Below, in pieces: positions 1 through 5,749 of a stretch of 5,749 nt of DNA; within the stretch, counting starts at the first letter, position 1; each line of letters opens with the position of its first letter. The notes beneath the pieces were generated by a model. That model worked only from the letters and a program-made list of their open reading frames with translations. It was not told the DNA's origin and did no database searches. The stretch comes from Candidatus Eiseniibacteriota bacterium (GTDB lineage Bacteria; Arandabacterota; Arandabacteria; JAGLYR01), in assembly GCA_023132135.1 (NCBI GenBank), contig JAGLYR010000210.1, positions 1-5,749 of the forward strand, given 5' to 3'. The translations under genes and the position numbers were made by a program.

Positions 1-659
1 TGGAATTCGTCGACCACGATGTGCCGGTATCGCTCCCGGTACCGCCGCAGGACCGACGGGTCGTCACGGAGCAGGAACACGGTTTCCATCAGGAGATCAT
101 CGAAGTCGAGCGCGTTGCTGGCTCTGAGGAGTGCGTGGTACCGCTCGTAGAGCCGGGCGACAACCTCTTGCCAGTAACCGTCTGGTTGGTACGCCCCCGG
201 AAGCAGCATGCTGTTCTTGGCTCTTGAGATCTCACCCAGGACAGATCCAGGCCGCCACTTCTTGTTGTCGATCTCAAGATCCTCAAGAACCCGTTTTATT
301 GTGCGTAGCTGGTCGTTGGTATCGAAGATCACAAACCGGCCGTCGAATCCGCGTCTTCCTCCCTCGCGCCGCAGGACGCGCACACAAATGGAGTGAAACG
401 TTCCTATCGTCAACCGGCCCAGAGCCTCCGCCCCAATCAGTCCCTCGAGGCGGTCTTTCATCTCGCCAGCCGCCTTGTTCGTGAACGTGACCGCCATGAT
501 CCGCCACGGCCGCACGTCGGCCGCGCCCACAAGCCATGCCACGCGGTGGGTGAGGACGCGGGTCTTTCCCGACCCCGGCCCTGCCAGAACCAGAACAGGC
601 CCATCAGTTGCCCGAACCGCCCGCAGCTGTTCGGGATCCAGAGCAGATTCAAGATTCAA
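1..659 (-). CDS. uvrD: UvrD/PcrA-family ATP-dependent DNA helicase, N-terminal part (cut by window edge)
   Basis: This is the first 219 residues of a superfamily 1A DNA helicase, an ATP-driven 3'-5' translocase of the UvrD/PcrA/Rep group that unwinds DNA in repair and in clearing stalled forks. Helicase motifs appear in order: a Q-motif-like LDPEQLRAV (residues 7-15), Walker A GPGSGKT (27-33), motif Ia VTFTNKAAGEMK (57-68), motif Ib GTFHSI (86-91), DFDDLL (185-190) and the start of Walker B, VVDEF (215-219), where the window ends. Full-length relatives have roughly 650-780 residues, so about two thirds is missing. The chosen start is TTG at 659-657, with GGAGGT at 669-664 well placed before it. 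A GTG two codons upstream (665-663) is possible but overlaps that ribosome-binding site. The gene follows the barrel-protein gene by 72 bases and may be in its operon or independently transcribed. UvrD, PcrA and Rep cannot be told apart from the N-terminus, so the symbol stands for the family. Confidence 0.95.
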   Translation of the reverse strand, partial: MNLESALDPEQLRAVRATDGPVLVLAGPGSGKTRVLTHRVAWLVGAADVRPWRIMAVTFTNKAAGEMKDRLEGLIGAEALGRLTIGTFHSICVRVLRREGGRRGFDGRFVIFDTNDQLRTIKRVLEDLEIDNKKWRPGSVLGEISRAKNSMLLPGAYQPDGYWQEVVARLYERYHALLRASNALDFDDLLMETVFLLRDDPSVLRRYRERYRHIVVDEF

Positions 660-731
660 TTGCACCTCCGGAGAAACTGAAGATACTGAAGAGGCCGAAA
701 AGACGGAATGAAGGCTGGTGAAAAATGCGGG
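660..731 (-). other. Intergenic spacer between the barrel-protein gene and the helicase gene
   Basis: This 72-base spacer is pyrimidine-rich on the coding strand and contains an imperfect 9-base tandem repeat (plus-strand aactgaaga/tactgaaga, 675-692, 8 of 9 identical). I see no stem-loop followed by a T-run, so there is no sign of an intrinsic terminator between the genes, and no convincing -35/-10 pair. It stays open in the helicase frame back to the TAG of the upstream gene (734-732). Confidence 0.6.
664..669 (-). promoter_or_regulatory. Shine-Dalgarno site that decides the helicase start
   Basis: On the coding strand GGAGGT (669-664) lies four bases before TTG (659-657). This favours TTG over the in-frame GTG at 665-663, which overlaps the site. 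The first half of the site is also part of a perfect 8-base palindrome, CTCCGGAG (673-666), which is probably too short to form a stable hairpin alone. Confidence 0.7.
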
Positions 732-3686
732 CTAGAAATCGCCGCCCAGCGTGAAGTGGACTCGGTTCTCGTCGACATGGCTGAAGTCCGTCGGCCAGGC
801 GAAATCCACCCGGATAGGGAAGTACCCAAACCGCCACCGCACACTCAACCCGAAAGAAGCATGAACATCGTCGAGGACAAACCCACCGCGACCGGAGCGG
901 GCAACCCGCACAGTCCTGATGCTATCCCACGCACTGCCCACATCCATAAACATAGCCCCCCCGATGTTTCCAAGGGCGATCGGCAGAGGCCAACCCAGCG
1001 CCAGGTACCGGATGAACGGGTACCTGAGTTCCAATGAGAACAGGCCAACACCGTGGCCCCGGAACTCGAAATCCCGGTAACCTCTGAGGAGATACCCGCC
1101 GCCGAGGTAGAAGTACTGCGCATTTTCCCCCGCACTCACGGCTCCGAGGGCCCTCATCGCAAAAGTGTAGTCCCTGGAGAGGGGCACGTACTTGCGAAGA
1201 TCCACGATCCCCGTTGTCATCTTCCGTTCGTTCCCCAGAATTCCCCTGAGGGAATGCCTGATCTCCGCATAGCAGCGAGCGCCGTTGACGGCTCCCAGCA
1301 TGCCCCAGAGGGCCGTGTCGTGAACCAGAGCGATGCGGGGCAGCAGCAGGGTTTCGTCTTCCTGGTAGCGCAGGGGCGGGAATGTCCCGTAGTAGCTCGT
1401 GAACTCGTAGACCTTGCGCTCGATCCGCATGAGCGTCACATCGAACTCGACCCGCTGGAAGCGGTTGAACGGGCGGCTGGCCAACGCGGTCAGTCCATAG
1501 TTTCTCTCGGAAAAGAACTGGTTCCCGTCACCTTGCGAGAGGGGCTCGCTGAGAAGCGTGGGGCTGCCGTAGAAGTAGTTCTTGTAGTGGAAGAGGCCGA
1601 ACCCGTAGTCGGTCCGCCTGGGCAGGTGGTAGTAGAACGAGAGGAAATCCATTTCCTCGAAAGAGGTAAAGAAGTTGGTCGCGAGGAAGAAGCGGTGGTT
1701 ACCAAGAACATCGCTCACCGTCAGCTGTGTACTGCCTCCTGCTCCCACAGCGGAGTTGTACTGGAGACCGCCGCCAATGTAGTCCGGACTGAAGCTGACC
1801 CGGTAGCGCGACAACCAGCGCTCGCCGTCGCCCACAGGAGTCTCGTCTTCCTCCATAAGATCGAGAAGACTGTCCGGAACCACAGGCCAGTTCAGAGCCG
1901 CCGTATGGACCATGATGGAATCGCCAAAGGTTCGGGCGACATAAGGCGCTTCCTGCTCCTCAACAGGTTCAAGATCCAGTGGATCCCGGAGCGCATACAC
2001 GTCCCAGCCGGCTTTCTGAAACACCGAGAACACCAGGCGGTTGCCCTCCAGCGACCAGCTTGGAGTGAATATCCCGCCCATAACACGGGTCAGCTGCCTC
2101 ACCTCCATCCTGTCCAGATCCAGGAGATGGAGGTCGTCGGTGCCGGAGCGATCGGAGACAAACGCAAGGTACTTGCCGTCCGGCGACCAGGCCGGATGCT
2201 GATCGTTGGCAAGACAATGAGTCAGACGTCTCTTCTCCCCCGTGGTCATGTCCAGGAGAAACAGGTCATGAGTCCGGGTTACTTCCAAGGGAGATGTGGC
2301 CGACTCAAACCACGGTTCGTCCGATGAATAGGCCACGTACCGCCCGTCCCTCGACCACACCGGGGCGCGCTCGTCAAAGATGTCGTGGGTGAGCCGCGTA
2401 ACGCTCTCATCCCCCAGAGAAAACTCGTAGAGGTCAGAGAACCCGCTACGGAGTCCACTGACGACAATCCGATCGCCCTCCGGCGACCAGGTCGGCGAGC
2501 TCATGGCGTCCAGATCCGTCGGAATCTCCTGGAGGATCTTCCCGTTCTCCGAGTCCATCACATACAGCACGTGACGCTCCACCGACCTGGCCACGAAGGC
2601 CACACGGCGACTGTCGGGCGCCCAACACATTGTGGAGCGGAAAGCGGCCAGCTCCTGGAACTTCCCGGACCGCTCTCCCTTGAGCAACCTCCGGATGATC
2701 TTACCGTCCAGGGCCGACATCAGGTAGACGTCACTAAAACCGTCCCGGTCGGAGACAAAGACGATTCTCTCCCCGTCAGGTGAAATGGCGGGGCCCAGGT
2801 TGATGTTGGAAGCGTCCTTCTCGTGATCCGTGAGTTTCCGTGCTTTGTCCGCCAGATCCTCGCGCTCGGCCACCTGGGGCCAGTACACCTTCTTCAGATG
2901 CGCGAGGAGTTTCTCAGACAGCTTCGGGGTCGGGACACCTATCGTTCTTTCCAGGGCAGCATCCATGTTCCGGCTGTCCCGGAGAGCCTGGAGAATCTCG
3001 GGGATCTTCTCCGCCCCGTACGTTTCCTCGATGAACCGGAGCGCCGCCTGCCCCTCCTTGTACACCATGTACCCGCCCGTGTACTCGAGCGGCGGAATCC
3101 ACTCGTTGACAACCGCGTCCCGGATCACACGGTCCGCCTCCGTGTCCCACTCCTCCGACATGTGCTCCGCCAGGCCCTCGGCAAACCACAGGGGGACCTG
3201 AAACAGGTACTGCCGCGCGAAGATGGATTCGAGGAGTCCTCCATAAAGCTGGTCGAACATGAAGGCGTGCGTGAGCTCGTGCGTCACCACATGACGCAGA
3301 TCCTCGTAGGAGCCCTGGAAAGGGATCACGACGCGGTTCTTGAAGATCTCCGTGAACCCTCCGGTTCCCTCCGAGATGATCTCCGTGATCACGTTGGTCT
3401 GCTGGAAATCCGCGTGGCAATTGTAGACAAGAATGGGGATACGCTTGGCAGCAGTGTGGCCCGTCCTCCTGCTGAGCATCACGTGCGCGTCTTCGGCGAT
3501 GTCCGCCACCGTTTCGGCCAGGACTCTCCCACCCTCATAGAAGTAGATATCGAAGTGGTCGGTGCTCAGGATCTGCCACTCAAACTCCCTGTACTGGACC
3601 TTGTTCTTGCCGAACACCTGGCCGTCGGCGGTCCCGGCCACAGCAAGAGAAACCAGTATCGCAATTGCTGCAAAAACATGTCTCAT
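732..3686 (-). CDS. Secreted gluzincin peptidase / PD40 beta-propeller / Omp85-like outer-membrane barrel fusion protein
   Basis: Complete 984-residue protein, predicted to sit in the outer membrane. Domains in order: a signal peptide (about 1-22, basic MRH start, hydrophobic core, likely cut near AGTA-DGQ); a peptidase-MA-like zinc metallopeptidase domain (about 30-275) with HELTH at 136-140 and a probable third ligand, Glu170, in WFAEG; six TolB-like PD40 repeats (about 298-566), several with the xPxWSPDGxxxAFxSDR pattern; a linker (about 567-620); and a BamA/TamA-like barrel (about 621-984) rich in alternating aromatic strands, with LRGY at 867-870 matching the conserved Omp85 loop motif and a C-terminal Phe as expected for recognition by the Bam machinery. 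No POTRA repeats are visible. ATG at 3686 is preceded by GAGGG at 3700-3696 and leads straight into the signal peptide. The gene begins 23 bases after the tamB-like stop, which suggests one transcript and a shared role in the envelope. The catalytic residues look intact, but substrate and activity are unknown. A surface-associated protease or a barrel partner for the TamB-like protein are both possible. Confidence 0.93.
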   Translation of the reverse strand: MRHVFAAIAILVSLAVAGTADGQVFGKNKVQYREFEWQILSTDHFDIYFYEGGRVLAETVADIAEDAHVMLSRRTGHTAAKRIPILVYNCHADFQQTNVITEIISEGTGGFTEIFKNRVVIPFQGSYEDLRHVVTHELTHAFMFDQLYGGLLESIFARQYLFQVPLWFAEGLAEHMSEEWDTEADRVIRDAVVNEWIPPLEYTGGYMVYKEGQAALRFIEETYGAEKIPEILQALRDSRNMDAALERTIGVPTPKLSEKLLAHLKKVYWPQVAEREDLADKARKLTDHEKDASNINLGPAISPDGERIVFVSDRDGFSDVYLMSALDGKIIRRLLKGERSGKFQELAAFRSTMCWAPDSRRVAFVARSVERHVLYVMDSENGKILQEIPTDLDAMSSPTWSPEGDRIVVSGLRSGFSDLYEFSLGDESVTRLTHDIFDERAPVWSRDGRYVAYSSDEPWFESATSPLEVTRTHDLFLLDMTTGEKRRLTHCLANDQHPAWSPDGKYLAFVSDRSGTDDLHLLDLDRMEVRQLTRVMGGIFTPSWSLEGNRLVFSVFQKAGWDVYALRDPLDLEPVEEQEAPYVARTFGDSIMVHTAALNWPVVPDSLLDLMEEDETPVGDGERWLSRYRVSFSPDYIGGGLQYNSAVGAGGSTQLTVSDVLGNHRFFLATNFFTSFEEMDFLSFYYHLPRRTDYGFGLFHYKNYFYGSPTLLSEPLSQGDGNQFFSERNYGLTALASRPFNRFQRVEFDVTLMRIERKVYEFTSYYGTFPPLRYQEDETLLLPRIALVHDTALWGMLGAVNGARCYAEIRHSLRGILGNERKMTTGIVDLRKYVPLSRDYTFAMRALGAVSAGENAQYFYLGGGYLLRGYRDFEFRGHGVGLFSLELRYPFIRYLALGWPLPIALGNIGGAMFMDVGSAWDSIRTVRVARSGRGGFVLDDVHASFGLSVRWRFGYFPIRVDFAWPTDFSHVDENRVHFTLGGDF

Positions 3687-3695
3687 CGTGTCGCG

Positions 3696-3700
3696 CCCTC
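3696..3700 (-). promoter_or_regulatory. Probable ribosome-binding site for the peptidase-propeller-barrel gene
   Basis: GAGGG on the coding strand (3700-3696) lies nine bases before ATG (3686-3684), inside the 23-base gap after the TamB-like stop. It is a moderate match. The gap leaves no room for a separate promoter, though one inside the upstream coding region cannot be excluded. Confidence 0.5.
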
Positions 3701-3709
3701 GCCTTGTCG

Positions 3710-5749
3710 CTAGTACCGGTGCCGCAGCTTCACGTCCAGGTTGAAGTGCGTCTTGCCATTGTCCATGCTGGCTTCGCCGTCGAGGGAAAGTGACCGGCTG
3801 AGCCGGTACTCCAGCAAAAGCTGTTGGTCGGGTAGCTCGGCCTCCGCCCTGGAGACAGCGGCCCCCGCCTCTACAGAGGTCCCTCCCCCGAGCGGGTTAA
3901 CGGCCAGGGATTGCTCGTACTTTAGATAGAGGCGGTCCGAGACATATTTGCCAACCCCTACCCGCGTACCCCCGACAAAGCCCGGATCGCCCGGATCGCC
4001 CGGACCCGGTTCGATTTCGAGCTCATCCAAACCCAGACTCCTGGCCAGTCCACTCCCGAACTTCTTGGCCAGGAGCTTGCCCCACGAACGGGCCAGCGTC
4101 CGGGAGAAGGGCGAGGCCGCTCCTCCATCAGGGCCGGCCGCCCTCTGCCCAAGGGCCAGGAGGCGGAAGATCTCCGGTTCACTATACCCACTTTCCGATG
4201 TGGCCGCAAGGTACGGCTTCGCAAGGGTCCCTGTGATATCGAGAGAAACCCGCTCCCTGCCTTCCTCCGTGGCAACTTCAGTCTCCCCGTGAATCTCAAG
4301 ACGGGCGTTTCGGATATCCCGCACGTCTGCGAACTGGATGGACCCCGAGGTGATGCGGAACTCGTTATTGTACAGAAAGTAGCGACCGCGAATGCTCTCA
4401 AGATCGCCCAGGAATCTTGTACCCCGGGCATCTCTTTTGTAACGGATGGAACCCTCCAGTTCGATCTCCGCGTCCGAGTTCCTCAGCCAGACATTGTTGT
4501 CGGCCTCAATCGCAAATTCCGACGTGTAGGTCGGCGCCAGCGCCGAACCCCCGCCGTTGCCCAAGCCCGCCAGATCGCGGGTAATCTCCGCATGATGCAC
4601 AACCACCGATCCCGAGTAACCGGGCACGACGGTCCCGAAGCCCGTCGTGTCCGGCCGTACCAACAGATCTACGTCTACAACAGCGCTGATATCGTCCAGC
4701 AAGGAGGCAATCTCGGCTCTCGCCGCGTTCACGCCGACCCGGTAATCCGTCACACGAAGGGAGTCCATGGTCACCAGGATCTCGGCCACCAGGGATCCGC
4801 CTCCAATGTTGCCGCCGAGACGGTTCACCCGGATGTGATGCCCGTCGAAGACAACGCCCGCCTCCAGATTTGTCACTTCCTCTTCCAGCGGGCCGATGAG
4901 GAGTCTACCACCGCTCACACCCATGGTCCCTTCCAGAAGTGGATCGGCAAGAGAACCGGTAACAGCCAGATCCAGATCGTACACCCCGCTCGACTCCCTG
5001 AATATGGAAGACTTGATGGAGGGAAGGAAGGTGAAGCGACCCTGGCTCACGATAACATCGAGGGAAACGCCGGACGGAGCCGGGGCGATCCAGGGAAACG
5101 TCGGTCTCCCCTGAAGCGGGAGCGCCCCGGTGATCTTGGCCAGAGCTGGACCGCTGGAGATCTCCACCCTGTCGATGACGAGGCTCTGGTCTCGGATCGC
5201 AGACCGAATCTGAACCTGCCCAAGATCGAAGGACCGGAATCGCGCCCCCTCAATCATTGCTTCGATTACACCTTGGGCTCCGCCGGGTTCGCCGGAGAAC
5301 GACGCATCCAGGTGAAGCAGTCCCGAGACGTCCGGCGATTCCGGTGTCCTGGATGCCAGAGCCGCCAGAGGAAAGCCATCCACGTCCAGACTCACGTCCC
5401 CGAGACCCTGGATCTGGAACCGGCTTCCTCCTTCACCCCCCAGGGCAAACTGGACTGGAAGAGATCCCCGCACTTCGCCCCGGCCGCCCCCCATCGTCAC
5501 GACGAGCGAGTCCAAATCCAACCTGGACGTTCCAAGATTGAACACGCCACGTACCGAATCGATATTCCTCCCGCCCACAACCAGTGAATCCACCCCGAAT
5601 GAAACCTGCGCGCTCGGAGCCGCCCGGGTTCCTGTTACAGACACATCCACAAAGGCCGTGCCATCCAGCCCGCGGCCCGGCACAGCAAGGTTCGCGATCG
5701 CGCCGAGAGACATCTGCGTCCCGTGGACTGCGATGTCTGTGGCGCCATC
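3710..5749 (-). CDS. tamB: TamB/DUF490-family translocation and assembly module protein, C-terminal part
   Basis: This is the last 679 residues of a TamB-like protein; the frame is open through the right edge and the true start lies outside. TamB family proteins are anchored in the inner membrane, span the periplasm as a long hydrophobic beta-groove, and pair with an Omp85 barrel (TamA in proteobacteria) in outer-membrane protein assembly or phospholipid transport. The fragment is almost wholly short beta strands with recurring 'G-x-L-x-V-x-G' and 'LDLDSLVV'-like units. The TamB C-terminal domain covers roughly residues 405-679: a DNNVWLRNSDAEIELEG segment, GRYFLYNNEFRITSGSIQF (455-473), SLDITGTLAKPYLAATSES, an amphipathic stretch (about 547-575) and VGKYVSDRLYLKYE (599-612), ending in an aromatic residue (RHRY). 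Family members usually have about 1,000-1,500 residues, so around half is missing. A methionine at 5713 is internal, since 12 more codons are open upstream of it. The neighbouring barrel gene 23 bases downstream supports a TAM-like role. Confidence 0.92.
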   Translation of the reverse strand, partial: DGATDIAVHGTQMSLGAIANLAVPGRGLDGTAFVDVSVTGTRAAPSAQVSFGVDSLVVGGRNIDSVRGVFNLGTSRLDLDSLVVTMGGGRGEVRGSLPVQFALGGEGGSRFQIQGLGDVSLDVDGFPLAALASRTPESPDVSGLLHLDASFSGEPGGAQGVIEAMIEGARFRSFDLGQVQIRSAIRDQSLVIDRVEISSGPALAKITGALPLQGRPTFPWIAPAPSGVSLDVIVSQGRFTFLPSIKSSIFRESSGVYDLDLAVTGSLADPLLEGTMGVSGGRLLIGPLEEEVTNLEAGVVFDGHHIRVNRLGGNIGGGSLVAEILVTMDSLRVTDYRVGVNAARAEIASLLDDISAVVDVDLLVRPDTTGFGTVVPGYSGSVVVHHAEITRDLAGLGNGGGSALAPTYTSEFAIEADNNVWLRNSDAEIELEGSIRYKRDARGTRFLGDLESIRGRYFLYNNEFRITSGSIQFADVRDIRNARLEIHGETEVATEEGRERVSLDITGTLAKPYLAATSESGYSEPEIFRLLALGQRAAGPDGGAASPFSRTLARSWGKLLAKKFGSGLARSLGLDELEIEPGPGDPGDPGFVGGTRVGVGKYVSDRLYLKYEQSLAVNPLGGGTSVEAGAAVSRAEAELPDQQLLLEYRLSRSLSLDGEASMDNGKTHFNLDVKLRHRY
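3981..4007 (-). repeat. 9-base tandem repeat inside the tamB-like gene (Gly-Asp-Pro)
   Basis: The plus strand has cccggatcg twice (3981-3989, 3990-3998), followed by a diverged third unit, cccggaccc (3999-4007). In the protein this reads as a short GPGDPGDPG stretch between the amphipathic segment and the final VGKY strand region, probably a flexible turn or linker. Unit length is a multiple of three, so copy changes would keep the frame. Confidence 0.8.

Noticed and set aside
3-14. Adjacent GAATTC and GTCGAC (EcoRI and SalI sites) at the left edge, resembling a vector polylinker
   Set aside because: On the minus strand these bases encode the VVDEF of the helicase Walker B motif in the correct frame and place, so they are native sequence.
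666-673. Palindrome CTCCGGAG over the helicase ribosome-binding site, as a possible operator or translational hairpin
   Set aside because: Eight bases without a loop or extended arms is too short to support regulation, and such palindromes are common by chance at high GC.
1053-2327. Long plus-strand open frame of 424 residues
   Set aside because: It lies antisense to the propeller and barrel region of the large gene, has no recognisable domain, and is a typical shadow frame of GC-rich coding DNA.
2823-3713. Plus-strand open frame of 296 residues
   Set aside because: It is antisense to the peptidase domain and signal peptide of the large gene, with no family signature.
4289-5587. Long plus-strand open frame of 432 residues
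   Set aside because: It is antisense to the tamB-like gene, whose own frame shows clear family motifs; the antisense product is Pro/Arg/His-rich with no recognisable fold.

Overview
The window comes from a GC-rich diderm (outer-membrane-bearing) bacterium. All three genes I can support lie on the minus strand and read from the right edge to the left: the 3' end of a tamB-like gene, then a complete gene for a 984-residue secreted outer-membrane protein, then the 5' end of a UvrD/PcrA-type helicase gene. Coding density is close to complete: the gaps are 23 and 72 bases. I saw no RNA gene, mobile element, CRISPR array or convincing terminator.

Right part (3710-5749): the C-terminal 679 residues of a TamB/DUF490 protein, a long beta-rich protein that spans the periplasm and in known systems works with an Omp85 barrel in outer-membrane biogenesis or lipid transport. 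Its start lies beyond the right edge. Middle part (732-3686): a signal peptide, a gluzincin-type metallopeptidase domain (HELTH plus a downstream WFAEG glutamate), six TolB-like PD40 propeller repeats and a C-terminal Omp85/BamA-like barrel with an LRGY motif and a terminal Phe. It starts 23 bases after the tamB stop, so the two are very probably co-transcribed. By position and barrel type it could be the TamA counterpart, but no POTRA domains are visible: a protease and a propeller occupy that place. This is the most interesting object in the window.

Left part (1-659): the first 219 residues of a superfamily 1A helicase, cut by the window edge inside Walker B. It probably starts at a TTG codon. 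Its DNA-repair role has no obvious link to the envelope genes.

The organism cannot be fixed from this sequence. High GC, a diderm envelope and a peptidase-propeller-barrel protein would fit Gemmatimonadota, Eisenbacteria, Latescibacterota or related candidate phyla, but this is inference from general familiarity and not a match to any reference.
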